In this document: one piece after another, positions 24,526 to 33,262 of the stretch | Position numbering within the stretch: position 1 is the first letter of the stretch | Layout of the letters: each line of letters begins with the position of its first letter | Assembly (NCBI GenBank): GCA_009380025.1 | Contig: WHSP01000030.1 | Location: 1-36,355, forward strand | Source: Gemmatimonas sp. | GTDB lineage: Bacteria > Gemmatimonadota > Gemmatimonadetes > Longimicrobiales > Longimicrobiaceae | Reading direction: 5' to 3' | Length of the DNA stretch: 36,355 nt | Notes under the pieces: generated by a model | What the model saw: the letters and a program-made list of their open reading frames with translations, nothing else | The model's database searches: none | Told to the model about the DNA's origin: nothing | Made by a program: the position numbers and the translations under genes

Positions 24526-25197
24526 TCAGGTATCGCGATCTCCCGCCTTGCCCCGGCGCCGCACGGAGCCGATAACGAGCGCGGCCGCTACAAGAGAAAG
24601 GGCGGACGGCGGTAGCGAAGAATCACGTCGGTCCGAGTCGGAACGGGAGGCAACCGGCTCACCACGAAGGGCGATATCGGCGCAGCTGTAATAGATGTCG
24701 TCGTTGCCGCCGTCCGCCGTTCGCCCACCGAAGCCGTTTTCCTGCTTGTCGTACATCACCTGAATGAGCTGCAGGGTGCACGTCTCGCATTCGGTCTCCG
24801 GGAAGGTGATCTCCACGGTCTGCTCGGCATCTTCGGCATCCTCGATCCCGTCGAGAACGACGTGCGTGTTCTCCTCGTCGATGTCGTCGATCGCCTCCGG
24901 ATCGGGGAACGATTCGCCATCGGCGTTGAACGAAACCCTGTAGTGGCTCGGGTGGTTTACCGTCTCACGCAGCCGCAACTCGATGGTCTCGCCCGGGCGG
25001 AAGACGTTGATGATCTCGCTCCGTCCCTCCACCCCGCACGGACCGATCTTCTGAGGCGAGGTCCGGGCGCACTCCGAACCGACCCGGGAGGTTGGGTAGT
25101 CCATACAGACGTGCGCTTCGGCTTGCTCCGGCCCGCCGGCGATCGCCATCAGTCCCGCGACCAGGGACAGCGCAAACAAATGCAGCAACTGCTTCAT
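24526..25197 (-). CDS. Secreted LPMO-like protein (SCE4755-type) with C-terminal anchor
   Basis: A 223-residue exported protein. The signal peptide ends PEQAEA, so processing would expose H29 (HVCMDYPTSR) as N-terminal residue, the defining feature of the copper histidine brace of lytic polysaccharide monooxygenases. A second brace histidine is available at H82 or H85 (NHPSHYRVSFN). Paired cysteines (31, 42, 54, 137, 140, 172) suggest disulfides. This pattern matches LPMO-like proteins of the SCE4755 type, whose substrate is not established. The C-terminus (PPSALSLVAAALVIGSVRRRGK) is a short TM helix plus basic tail, like a sorting or anchor signal. ATG at 25197 is preferred to 25248 because the leader begins there. 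Activity is inferred, not shown. Confidence 0.72.
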   Translation of the reverse strand: MKQLLHLFALSLVAGLMAIAGGPEQAEAHVCMDYPTSRVGSECARTSPQKIGPCGVEGRSEIINVFRPGETIELRLRETVNHPSHYRVSFNADGESFPDPEAIDDIDEENTHVVLDGIEDAEDAEQTVEITFPETECETCTLQLIQVMYDKQENGFGGRTADGGNDDIYYSCADIALRGEPVASRSDSDRRDSSLPPSALSLVAAALVIGSVRRRGKAGDRDT

Positions 25198-25308
25198 GGA
25201 ACCTCCACGGCTCGGGGGGCTAATTTCGGGAAGGGCGAGAAGCCCCATCCCTGTGGCTTAGTATCTCTGGTCACAGGTACGCCGACGTATTCCGAGTCCC
25301 CAAGAGTG

Positions 25309-25405
25309 GTCATCCCCGCGAAGCATGCACCCGCGGCAGTAAGCGGGGGGCCCCAGGGGCTCAGTCGGCTGCGGTGCTCTGGATTCCCGCCTGCGCGGGA
25401 ATGAC
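25309..25405. repeat. CATTCCCGC-type palindromic repeat, copy 2
   Basis: Starts GTCATCCCCGCG and ends TGGATTCCCGCC..GCGGGAATGAC, with a 60-base divergent GC-rich middle. It lies in the 665-base spacer 25198-25862 between divergent genes; this spacer otherwise holds structured repeat B and the adhP-like gene promoter listed separately. Confidence 0.82.
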
Positions 25406-25501
25406 GAATGGAAATGGAAGAGGACCAGATACGTCGTCCTATTTCCGGCACAGAGCCGCCGGCTCAGGGCAAAGCCACGGTCGACGGCCAACGTTCAACC
25501 G

Positions 25502-25692
25502 CTAGGATAGTTGGCATCCGGAAAGTCGGATACCAACGGCGTGGTTTCCAGGCCGGAAACGAGAGATTTTTCGCAAGGTCAAGGAGCGCAAGGATTTGCG
25601 CGGAGGCGTACTGAAGTACGCCGCACAAGCAAACCTGCGGCGCGACGCCGAGATTGCGAAAAAGAACCGTTTCCGGACGGAAACTAGTATAG
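25502..25692 (+). repeat. Dispersed structured repeat, copy B (intact)
   Basis: A 191-base element with terminal inverted repeats CTAGGATAGTT (25502-25512) and AACTAGTATAG (25682-25692, complement CTATACTAGTT). It can fold into a multi-branched structure: TTGGCATCCG/CGGATACCAA (25511-25536, one mismatch), GTTTCC/GGAAAC (25544-25560), an outer 10-bp stem TTTTTCGCAA (25567-25576) with TTGCGAAAAA (25654-25663) enclosing three perfect hairpins GCGCAA/TTGCGC (25586-25601), GGCGTACT/AGTACGCC (25605-25622) and CGGCG/CGCCG (25638-25650), and a final GTTTCC/GGAAAC (25669-25684). It has no coding capacity for a transposase, so it would be non-autonomous (MITE-like) or a structured RNA. Confidence 0.88.
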
Positions 25693-25730
25693 GCGCATCA
25701 GGCATGATCAGGGAAGAGCCGCGTCGGCAG

Positions 25731-25759
25731 TTGTACGGGGGCGCAGTGACAGGTACAAT
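25731..25759 (+). promoter_or_regulatory. Sigma70-type promoter of the alcohol dehydrogenase gene
   Basis: TTGTAC (25731-25736) and TACAAT (25754-25759) with a 17-base spacer. Transcription would start near 25766 and give a leader of about 97 bases containing a short hairpin CGGGGC/GCCCCG (25774-25793). It begins 38 bases after repeat copy B. Confidence 0.55.
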
Positions 25760-25862
25760 GGGTGAACACCGTTCGGGGCCTTAGGGAGCCCCGGCCGCCC
25801 ACCGATCCAGATCGAGCAGTTCACCTCGAATCATCGACTCCTCGCTGCCCACACCGCCCAAG

Positions 25863-26951
25863 ATGCAGAGCGCCCAGCTGACAGAGTTCGGAAAACCCCT
25901 CGTTCTGAACGAGATCCGCGGACCGGAGCCGCAGGGAAGGGAAGTGCTGCTCGAAACTGTCGCATGCGGCGTATGTCATTCAGACCTGCACATGGCCGAC
26001 GGGTACTACGATCTCGGTGGCGGAAGGCGAACGTACCTGAAGGCCGCCGGGATGAGCCTTCCGCGAACGCTCGGACACGAGGTCGTCGGGCGAGTGCTGG
26101 CTGTCGGGCCGACCGCCGAGGGAGCCGAGGCGGGTGAGGTTCGCCTGGTCTACCCGTGGATCGGATGCGGCGAATGCAAGGAGTGCGGCCGGGGCGCCTC
26201 CCACCTCTGCGGCCGGTCGCGTGCTATCGGCGTCTTCACCGACGGGGGCTACAGCGATCACGTGTTGGTTCCCGATCCGCGCTTCCTTCTCGAGATCGGT
26301 GACCTCCGGCCGGAGATCGCCTGCTCCTATGCCTGTGCTGGGTTGACCGCTTTCAGCGCGCTGCGGAAAATCACGCCCCTCGATCCCGACGACGGCCTCC
26401 TGATCATCGGCGCGGGCGGCCTCGGGCTGATGGCCCTCCAGCTGGTCCGAGAGCTCACCGACACCCGCGTGATCGTCGTCGATTCCGACGCCCGGAAGCT
26501 GGAGGCGGCAGCGCGTTTCGGCAACTGGTCCTTGATTGACGCCAGCAACCGCTCCGCATTCGCCCAGATCCGCACGCTCACGAGAAGGGCCGGTGTCGCT
26601 GCGGTCGTGGACTTCGTCGGCTCGGGCGAGACGGCCCGTCTCGGCTATGGATCGCTCGCCAGGAACGGTACGCTCGTCGTCGTCGGGCTCTATGGCGGCC
26701 AGCTCGTCGTCCCAACGCCGGCGCTACCCCTGAAGAACGTGACGATCCGAGGCTCCTACACAGGCAGCCTCTCCGAGCTCCGGTACCTCGTCTCCATCGT
26801 AAGGGCTGGCCAGCTCCGCCCTCTCCCGGCCAAGACTTTCCCCCTCGATTCGGCGCAAGAAGTCCTCGACCGGCTCCGTTCCGGTGACATCGTCGGCCGC
26901 GCTGTCCTCCGCCCGACCTCGACCCCCGCCACGCCGCCCGCAAAACAATGA
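25863..26951 (+). CDS. Zinc-dependent alcohol dehydrogenase (MDR family)
   Basis: NAD-dependent oxidoreductase of 362 residues, oxidising an alcohol to aldehyde or ketone. Catalytic zinc ligands are C38 (GVCHSDLH), H72/E73 (GHEVVGRV) and a later Cys region; the structural zinc is C102-C105-C108-C116 (GCGECKECGRGASHLC). The Rossmann loop IIGAGGLGLM is at 181-190, followed by an acidic residue at the end of strand 2 (VVDSDARK), pointing to NAD rather than NADP. It differs from common adhP by an insert (GGGRRTYLKAAGMSLPRT) before the zinc motif. It precedes fadN on the same strand by 189 bases, so it may feed an alcohol-derived acyl chain into beta-oxidation; the substrate is unknown. Confidence 0.9.
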   Translation: MQSAQLTEFGKPLVLNEIRGPEPQGREVLLETVACGVCHSDLHMADGYYDLGGGRRTYLKAAGMSLPRTLGHEVVGRVLAVGPTAEGAEAGEVRLVYPWIGCGECKECGRGASHLCGRSRAIGVFTDGGYSDHVLVPDPRFLLEIGDLRPEIACSYACAGLTAFSALRKITPLDPDDGLLIIGAGGLGLMALQLVRELTDTRVIVVDSDARKLEAAARFGNWSLIDASNRSAFAQIRTLTRRAGVAAVVDFVGSGETARLGYGSLARNGTLVVVGLYGGQLVVPTPALPLKNVTIRGSYTGSLSELRYLVSIVRAGQLRPLPAKTFPLDSAQEVLDRLRSGDIVGRAVLRPTSTPATPPAKQ

Positions 26952-27040
26952 CGACACAACCACCTAGCGGTTTGCTCAGGGCTCTGGACGGGAATCACAC
27001 CTGGCTCGAGGAAGGGGTGATGCAGGCACCGTCCCCGAGT

Positions 27041-27126
27041 GTGAATAGAGAATAGTGAAGGGTGAATGCGTCCTCTCCGCGCTTCACCCTTTACCATTTA
27101 CTATTTACCATTCTCACTATTCACCA
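27041..27126. repeat. AT-rich imperfect hairpin of degenerate short repeats
   Basis: The left arm (27041-27067) reads GTGAATAGAGAATAGTGAAG then GGTGAAT; the right arm (27083-27126) consists of variants of TTYACYATT such as TTTACCATT, TTACTATT and CTCACTATT. The arms are largely complementary, with a GC-rich loop. It is much more AT-rich than its surroundings and sits 15 bases upstream of the fadN start. Confidence 0.6.
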
Positions 27127-27140
27127 TTCATCATTGGGTC

Positions 27141-29444
27141 ATGCGATTTCGAAAGATCGGAGTGGTCGGCGCCGGTACCATGGGGAGCGGCATCGCAGCG
27201 CTCTCGGCGTCCGCAGGAGTGCCCGTGGTCCTTCTCGATGTGCCCGGCGAGGATGAGCCAAACAGGTCGGCGAGGCAGGGTCTCGAGCGTACGATGAAGG
27301 CGAAGCCAGCCGCGTTCATGGACCCTGCTCGAGTTGCGTTCGTCGAGCTCGGCAACATCAGGGACGACCTCGCCAGGCTGGCCGAGTGCGATTGGGTGGT
27401 CGAAGCGATCATCGAACGCCCGGAACCAAAGCGGGAGTTGTATCGACGTCTCGAAGAAGTCCTCCCGGCCGACACGATCGTCACGACGAACACGTCTGGC
27501 ATCCCGATCGGAGTCCTCCTGGAGGGCCGCCCCCAGTCCTTTCGACGCCGATTCCTCGGAACCCACTTCTTCAATCCTCCCCGCTATCTCCACCTCCTGG
27601 AACTGATCCCCACCTCAGGGACCGACCCGGGGGTCGTGGAGGCGATCAGTGAGCTCGGGGATCGCGTGCTCGGCAAAGGCGTCGTCGTCGCGAAAGACGT
27701 CCCCGGGTTCATCGCCAACCGCCTTGGGGTGTTCGCCAGCGTTCAGACGATGCGGCTGATGGAGGAGCACGGGCTGACGATCGACGAGGTCGACCTGCTC
27801 AACGGTTCGCTGGTCGGTCGTCCCAAATCGGCAACCTTCCGAACGGCGGACCTTTCGGGACTGGACGTCCTCCGCGACGTCCGTTTCAGCCTCTCGGCCG
27901 CCACCGGTGAGGATTTCGCGATGCCCACCTGGGTCGACGAGCTCGTCGAGCGAGGGGATCTCGGGACGAAGAGCGGCGCCGGGTTCTACAGGAAGGAGGG
28001 GAAGCAGATCCTGACGTTGGATTGGAGGACGGGCGGATACCATCCGCAGGAATCGCCTGAGATCCCGGGTGTGGCCGCGCTACGAGGCCGTCCCTTGGCC
28101 GAACGAGTGAGGAGTGTCTTGGAGTTGCCAGGCAAGTATGGCGAGTTCACGCGAGCGGTCTACGCACGGACTTGGCACTACACGCTCGATAAGGCACCGG
28201 AGCTCGCGTACGATCTCCCCTCCGTCGACCGAGCCCTGGAATGGGGCTACGGCTTCGAGCTGGGTCCATTCAAGCAGATGGACGCCGTCGGACTGGACCT
28301 CGTACGCCGCAACCTCGCCGACCAGGGTCTCGAGACGCCCGACCTCCTGCGGAGCGCCGGTGCGGGCTTCTATCGGACCAACGGTGTGACCAGGTACCTG
28401 ACGTTTGGCGGCGAGGAAGCGACTCTTTCAGTCGCGCCGGGTAAACTCTCCCTCGGTTCCATCCGGCGCGGGGGCGGCGTCATCGACGAGAGCGACGAGG
28501 CGGCGATCCTCGATCTGGGTGACGGCGTGGTGATCTTCGAGTTCCGCTCGAAGATGGGGACATTGGGGGCTGGCGTCATGAAGCTGTTGGCCCGTTCGAT
28601 GGATCTCGTCGAGCGCGAGAACCGGCCCGGCCTGGTCGTCGGCCACGAGGACCCCCGCGCCTTCAGCGCTGGAGCGAACCTGGTGTCGATGCTCGAGTCG
28701 GCACGAGGTCAGCGGTGGGACGAGGTCGGAGACGTCCTCCGACAGTTCCAGCAGACCATCCTCCGAATTCGACGCGCCCCTTTCCCCGTCGTTGCGGCGC
28801 CCTTCGGCCTGACGCTAGGCGGTGGCGCCGAGATCGCTCTCTACTCCGATCGGGTGCAGGCCCACGCCGAGCTGTCCATGGGCCTGGCCGAAACCGGGGT
28901 GGGCCTGCTCCCCGCCGGCGGGGGCACCACCGAGCTCGTGTTCCGTTTCACCGAGAATCTGGCGCCGTACGACGGGGCCGATCCATTCGAAGCGGTCCGC
29001 CGCGCGTTCGGGCTCATCGCGATGGCGCAGACCAGTGGTAGTGCTCTCGAAGCCCGGAACATGGGGCTGCTCCGGGCCTCCGATCGGATTACGATGAACC
29101 GTGATCGCCTGATCGCGGATGCCAAGGCTCGAGTCTTGGACCTCGCTCCCGGCTACACGCCGCCCTTGCCCCGTTCCCTCGAAGCGCTCGGCAAGAAGGC
29201 CCTCGGCAACTTGCACTACGGGATCCGGGCGATGCGCGAGGCCGGCCAGATCACGGACCACGAAGTCACCATTGGGGACGAAGTCGCCTACGTGCTTTGC
29301 GGTGGCGACGGCTCGCCGCGGCAGGTCTCCGAACAGGACCTCCTCGACCTCGAGCGGGAGGCGTTCTTGTCCCTGCTGGGAACCGAAAAGACGCAAGAGC
29401 GAATCGCCCACACGCTCGAAACGGGGAAGCCTTTGCGGAACTGA
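27141..29444 (+). CDS. fadN: 3-Hydroxyacyl-CoA dehydrogenase/enoyl-CoA hydratase fusion (FadN-type)
   Basis: Bifunctional beta-oxidation enzyme of 767 residues. The 3-hydroxyacyl-CoA dehydrogenase comes first: NAD loop VGAGTMGSG (10-17), catalytic H142 ([10 protein letters not shown]), and GFIANRLG. The enoyl-CoA hydratase follows in the last third with GGGAE (E564) and the second acid E584 ([14 protein letters not shown]). This order, dehydrogenase before hydratase, is that of B. subtilis FadN (YusL) and the reverse of E. coli FadB. ATG at 27141 was chosen because the frame upstream is the AT-rich repeat. It is followed 43 bases later by thiolase fadA. No acyl-CoA dehydrogenase (fadE) is in this window, so the pathway's first step must be encoded elsewhere. 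Confidence 0.94.
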   Translation: MRFRKIGVVGAGTMGSGIAALSASAGVPVVLLDVPGEDEPNRSARQGLERTMKAKPAAFMDPARVAFVELGNIRDDLARLAECDWVVEAIIERPEPKRELYRRLEEVLPADTIVTTNTSGIPIGVLLEGRPQSFRRRFLGTHFFNPPRYLHLLELIPTSGTDPGVVEAISELGDRVLGKGVVVAKDVPGFIANRLGVFASVQTMRLMEEHGLTIDEVDLLNGSLVGRPKSATFRTADLSGLDVLRDVRFSLSAATGEDFAMPTWVDELVERGDLGTKSGAGFYRKEGKQILTLDWRTGGYHPQESPEIPGVAALRGRPLAERVRSVLELPGKYGEFTRAVYARTWHYTLDKAPELAYDLPSVDRALEWGYGFELGPFKQMDAVGLDLVRRNLADQGLETPDLLRSAGAGFYRTNGVTRYLTFGGEEATLSVAPGKLSLGSIRRGGGVIDESDEAAILDLGDGVVIFEFRSKMGTLGAGVMKLLARSMDLVERENRPGLVVGHEDPRAFSAGANLVSMLESARGQRWDEVGDVLRQFQQTILRIRRAPFPVVAAPFGLTLGGGAEIALYSDRVQAHAELSMGLAETGVGLLPAGGGTTELVFRFTENLAPYDGADPFEAVRRAFGLIAMAQTSGSALEARNMGLLRASDRITMNRDRLIADAKARVLDLAPGYTPPLPRSLEALGKKALGNLHYGIRAMREAGQITDHEVTIGDEVAYVLCGGDGSPRQVSEQDLLDLEREAFLSLLGTEKTQERIAHTLETGKPLRN

Positions 29445-29487
29445 CGGGGTAGGAGTCATCAGTGCGGGCATCAGCAAGGAGATCGTC

Positions 29488-30654
29488 ATGCAGGAAGCCG
29501 TAGTGGTGAGCGCCGTCCGGAGTCCGGTAGGGCGGGGGAAGCAGGATGGATCGCTCGCAGGAGTCCACCCGATCGACCTATCGGCAACCGTGATCCGTGG
29601 CGCGGTCGACGCCGCCGGAGTCGATGCCTCGGATGTGGAGGATGTGCTCTGGGGGTGCGCGACGCCTGAGGGACCCCAGGGATCCAACATTGCGCGCCTG
29701 GCGCTGCTTCGGGCAGGCCTTCCGGTGGAAGTCTCGGGGACGACCATCAATCGTTTCTGCTCGTCCGGTCTGCAGACGATTGCGATGGGCGCTCAAGCGA
29801 TCATGACGGGGATGGCTGACGTGGTCGTCGCGGGTGGCGTCGAGATGATGAGCCAGGTTCCCATGGGTGGCTATCACAAGGAACTTCACCCCGATCTCGG
29901 CGATGCCTACATCGCCATGGGCTTCACCGCAGAGAGGGTGGCGGAGCGGTGGGGGATCGCCCGAGAGGATCAGGACGAGTGGGCACTCCGAAGCCATCGC
30001 CTGGCGGCGCAGGCCTGGAACGACGGCCGATTCGACGGGCAAGTCGTGCCGATTCCCCTCGAGCTGGATCGGTGGGACGGCACCACGCGAACCACAGAGC
30101 AAGACCTCTTCCGCCAGGACGAGCTGATTCGTCCCAACACATCGCTCGAGAAGCTCGCGAAGCTGAGGCCGGCCTTCAAGGTGGGCGGTACGGTCACGGC
30201 CGGCAATGCCTCGCCTTATTCCGACGGCGCCGCCGCGGTCGTGATGATGAGCCCGGAAAGAGCGGACGAATTCGGCATCCAGCCGATCGCCCGCTTCGTT
30301 ACCTTCGCGACCGCCGGCGTCGAACCGGACATCATGGGCGTGGGGCCGATCAGGGCGGTGCCGAAGGCGCTCGAACGAGCCGGCATGAGTCTCGACGACA
30401 TCGACCTGATCGAGTTCAACGAAGCGTTCGCCGCGCAGGTACTGGCGGTCGTGCGCGACCTCGACCTGCCGGAGGAGAAGACCAACGTCAACGGCGGGGC
30501 CATCGCGCTCGGCCATCCTCTGGGCGCCACCGGAGCGAAGCTCTCGACCCAGCTCATCCACGAGCTGCGCCGCCGCGGCGGCGGAACCGGCCTGGTGACG
30601 ATGTGTGTAGGCGGCGGGATGGGTGCAGCAGGAGTCTTCGAGGTATACGCGTAG
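29488..30654 (+). CDS. fadA: Acetyl-CoA acyltransferase (thiolase)
   Basis: Splits 3-ketoacyl-CoA with CoA to release acetyl-CoA, the last beta-oxidation step. 388 residues, normal family length. Active-site residues are C91 (NRFCSSGLQ), H343 (LGHPLGATG) and C373 ([10 protein letters not shown]). The ATG at 29488 has AAGGAG (29475-29480) in front; longer frames upstream overlap fadN antiparallel reading and are rejected. It forms an operon with fadN. Acetyl-CoA C-acetyltransferase (condensing) activity cannot be excluded by sequence, but the neighbour favours degradation. Confidence 0.94.
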   Translation: MQEAVVVSAVRSPVGRGKQDGSLAGVHPIDLSATVIRGAVDAAGVDASDVEDVLWGCATPEGPQGSNIARLALLRAGLPVEVSGTTINRFCSSGLQTIAMGAQAIMTGMADVVVAGGVEMMSQVPMGGYHKELHPDLGDAYIAMGFTAERVAERWGIAREDQDEWALRSHRLAAQAWNDGRFDGQVVPIPLELDRWDGTTRTTEQDLFRQDELIRPNTSLEKLAKLRPAFKVGGTVTAGNASPYSDGAAAVVMMSPERADEFGIQPIARFVTFATAGVEPDIMGVGPIRAVPKALERAGMSLDDIDLIEFNEAFAAQVLAVVRDLDLPEEKTNVNGGAIALGHPLGATGAKLSTQLIHELRRRGGGTGLVTMCVGGGMGAAGVFEVYA

Positions 30655-30686
30655 GCGAAAGACGACCAGTCGAGAGAGCCCTATTC

Positions 30687-30756
30687 GTCATTCCCGCGGG
30701 AATCCAGGAATCGGCAGGCGACGGAGCAACTGGATCCCCGCCTTCGCGGGGCTGAC
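30687..30756. repeat. CATTCCCGC-type palindromic repeat, copy 3
   Basis: Begins GTCATTCCCGCGGGAATCCAG, where the central part of the left palindrome is deleted relative to copy 1, and ends CTGGATCCCCGCCTTCGCGG then GGCTGAC. It lies between convergent fadA and livF and may serve as a bidirectional terminator. Confidence 0.83.
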
Positions 30757-30783
30757 ATTCCGCAGGGTTCCGGGCAAGACCGA

Positions 30784-31491
30784 TCAGATGCCGAGGTAAG
30801 CCCGCCGAACGTCGGAGTTATCCAGCAGCTCGTCTCGGGAGCCGGCGAGCGCTACCTGACCGGTTTCGAACACATAGCCGCGCGTCGCAATGCGGAGCGC
30901 GGCGTTGGCATTCTGCTCCGCAAGGAGTACCGAGGTCCCCCGTCGGTTCAGCTCGGCTACCGCGTCGAAGACTTCTTCGACGACGAGAGGGGCGAGGCCG
31001 AGAGAGGGTTCGTCGAGGAGGAGCAGCTTCGGTCGGGCCATCAGCGCTCGGCCGATCACCACCATCTGTTGCTGTCCGCCGCTGAGAGACCGGGCCGCGT
31101 CCCCTGCCTTCTCCCGCAGCACCGGGAAGAGCGAGAAGACCTCCTCCATCGACCGCTCGACCCCGGCCCGATCGCGCCGATGGGGGTATGCTCCCAGTGC
31201 GAGGTTCTTCCGCACGGACAGCTCGGGAAAGAGGTGCTTGCCTTCCGGACCGAGCGCGATACCCGCTCGCACGACCTCATACGCGGGGCATCCCGCGAGC
31301 TCACTTCCATCGAACCGGATCGATCCCGTCAACGGACGCAACAGCCCCGCTATTGTTCGGAGAAGCGTCGATTTTCCGGCGCCATTCGCTCCCAGAAGGA
31401 CGACGATCTCACCCTTCTCCAGGTGCAGGCCGACCTCGCGCAGCGCCACGACCCGGCCATACCGGACCGTCAGCGAGTCCACGTCAAGCAT
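30784..31491 (-). CDS. livF: Branched-chain amino acid-type ABC transporter ATP-binding protein (LivF)
   Basis: Cytoplasmic ATPase of 235 residues driving the importer encoded upstream. Walker [10 protein letters not shown] is at 34-42, the ABC signature LSGGQ at 136-140, Walker B LLLLDEP at 156-162, and the switch His is replaced by the LivF-typical AEQN ([14 protein letters not shown]). LivF proteins end, as here, with DVRRAYLGI. Its ATG overlaps the livG stop by 8 bases. It is the last gene of the livKHMGF order. Confidence 0.92.
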   Translation of the reverse strand: MLDVDSLTVRYGRVVALREVGLHLEKGEIVVLLGANGAGKSTLLRTIAGLLRPLTGSIRFDGSELAGCPAYEVVRAGIALGPEGKHLFPELSVRKNLALGAYPHRRDRAGVERSMEEVFSLFPVLREKAGDAARSLSGGQQQMVVIGRALMARPKLLLLDEPSLGLAPLVVEEVFDAVAELNRRGTSVLLAEQNANAALRIATRGYVFETGQVALAGSRDELLDNSDVRRAYLGI

Positions 31492-32248
31492 CCCTGCGGC
31501 CTCCCAGGTACGCCTCGATCACGGCGGGATCGGAGCAGATCTGGTCGGGCGGGCCTTCCGCGATTTTCTGTCCGTGATTCAACACGATAATCGTGTCGGC
31601 CAGGGCCATCACCATTCGCATTTTGTGCTCGACGAGGCACACGGTAGTGCCTGACGACACGATGTATCGGATGAGCTCGGCAAGTGCTGCGGTCTCATTC
31701 GCGTTGACACCTGCAGCGGGCTCATCGAGCAGCAGGAGCTTGGGCTGCGAGACCAGCGCGAGGGCGATGGCCACCCGCTTCTGCGCCTCCTGTGGCAGGG
31801 ACCCGACAGGAAGCGGCGCCAGCTCGGGGATACCCACGAACTCGAGCACCCGCATCGCTCGGTCCCGACACTCCGCCTCCTCCCGTCGGGCGCGCGGCGT
31901 TCGAAGGATAGCGTCCCAGAGGTTCGTACGTGTGTGCATGCGATAGCCGATGAGCACATTTTCGAGAGCGCTCGCGGTTGGAAACAGCCGGGTGGTCTGG
32001 AATGTCCGGCTGATCCCACGTCTCGCGATCCGGTGCGAAGGAAGCCCGGTGATGTCGTCGCCCTCGAAGAAGATCCGTCCCGAAGTGGGCTTGTGGAAGC
32101 CGTTGAGGAGGTTGAAGAGCGTCGACTTACCGGCTCCATTCGGACCGATGATGGCCGTGACGGCACCGGCCCCGATAACGAGATCGACGGCGTCGACGGC
32201 CTTCAGGCCGCCAAAGTCAATTCCCAGCTTCTGCGTGCGGAGGAGCAT
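31484..32248 (-). CDS. livG: Branched-chain amino acid-type ABC transporter ATP-binding protein (LivG)
   Basis: Second ATPase of the same importer, 254 residues. Walker [10 protein letters not shown] is at 35-43 and Walker [13 protein letters not shown] at 171-182. The signature region is unusual: instead of LSGGQ or LPYGQQ it reads [16 protein letters not shown] (150-165), so the normally invariant Gly-Gln is changed. The LivG-specific tail [12 protein letters not shown] is present. ATG at 32248 starts directly before the fold and overlaps livM by 32 bases; a longer start would extend further into livM. Confidence 0.9.
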   Translation of the reverse strand: MLLRTQKLGIDFGGLKAVDAVDLVIGAGAVTAIIGPNGAGKSTLFNLLNGFHKPTSGRIFFEGDDITGLPSHRIARRGISRTFQTTRLFPTASALENVLIGYRMHTRTNLWDAILRTPRARREEAECRDRAMRVLEFVGIPELAPLPVGSLPQEAQKRVAIALALVSQPKLLLLDEPAAGVNANETAALAELIRYIVSSGTTVCLVEHKMRMVMALADTIIVLNHGQKIAEGPPDQICSDPAVIEAYLGGRRDA

Positions 32249-33260
32249 GGGAGGGGCGTGCGCGATTCTTTGGGGATGGACTCGACGGCGCGGCCGATGG
32301 CCCGGGCTTCGTCTTGCGATCACTCAGCCGCTGGCCGATGCGGTTCACGAGACCGGCGATCCCCGTCGGTGCGAAGATGATCGAAAGGACGAGCAGCGGT
32401 CCCAGGATGAGCAGCTGGTACTCCTCGAACGCGAGCAACCCCTGGGTCGCCGCCATCAGGAGGAGAGTTCCCACGAGCGGACCGGCCAGGGACGCCGCAC
32501 CCCCGATCATCAGGTAGAGCAGCATGTTGAACATCATGACGAGGCCGCTCACGCTGGGCCCCAGATAGCCGAGGAATGGGGCGTAGAGAGCACCGGCGAA
32601 GCCGGCCAGCGAAGTTGAGATCGTGAAAGAGAGCCGCTTGGTCCTCCCGACGTTGATCCCGATCGCCTCCGCCAGATGTTCGTCATTGCGGATCGCGAGG
32701 AGTGTGCGCCCGACGAGCGATCGGGAAAGGTTCCGAACCGCGAGAATCGTCAGGGCAAGACAGAAGAGATAGAGGTAATACTGGGCCTCGAGTGACTCGA
32801 ACGTTAGCGGCCCGATCCGGGTCGGCGGAGGAACGCCAATCAGTCCGTCCGTTCCGCCTGTGACCCCCTCCCACAGGTCGAGGATGCCCGTGATCACCAC
32901 CCCCACACCCAGGGTGAAGATGGCGAAGTAGTCTCCCCTGGTCCTCAGGGCGACCATTCCGACGAGGAAGCCGAGGAACGCCGTGACCGCCACGGCGGTG
33001 GGGAGGGCAAGCCAGAAGGAGAGGTCGAAGCGGACGGCCAGGATTCCTGCTGTGTATGCCCCGATCCCGAAGAATCCAGCGTGGGCGAGGGAGAGCTGCC
33101 CCGTCTCGCCGACCAGCACATTCAGCCCATAGACCGCGATCGCCGTGATGAAGGCGGTGATCACGATCGAAAGGAAGTACAAGTTGTCCGTGAGGAAGGG
33201 AAAGGCGAGGGCAGCCAACAGGGCGGCAAGCCAGAGGATACGGGTGGTCGGTACCCGCAT
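32217..33260 (-). CDS. livM: Branched-chain amino acid-type ABC transporter permease (LivM)
   Basis: Inner-membrane permease of 347 residues with about nine hydrophobic helices. The LivM signature is clear: GLNVLVGETGQLSLAHAGFF near 45-64 and LRTRGDYFAIFTLGVGVV near 105, then AIRNDEHLAEAIGINVGRTK in the loop contacting the ATPases. The last 35 residues are a Pro/Ser/Ala-rich tail ([20 protein letters not shown]) not typical of LivM and translated through the livG start. Stop at 32217 overlaps livG; start is two bases after livH. Confidence 0.92.
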   Translation of the reverse strand: MRVPTTRILWLAALLAALAFPFLTDNLYFLSIVITAFITAIAVYGLNVLVGETGQLSLAHAGFFGIGAYTAGILAVRFDLSFWLALPTAVAVTAFLGFLVGMVALRTRGDYFAIFTLGVGVVITGILDLWEGVTGGTDGLIGVPPPTRIGPLTFESLEAQYYLYLFCLALTILAVRNLSRSLVGRTLLAIRNDEHLAEAIGINVGRTKRLSFTISTSLAGFAGALYAPFLGYLGPSVSGLVMMFNMLLYLMIGGAASLAGPLVGTLLLMAATQGLLAFEEYQLLILGPLLVLSIIFAPTGIAGLVNRIGQRLSDRKTKPGPSAAPSSPSPKNRARPSHAPPHAEAGN

Positions 33261-33262
33261 GA

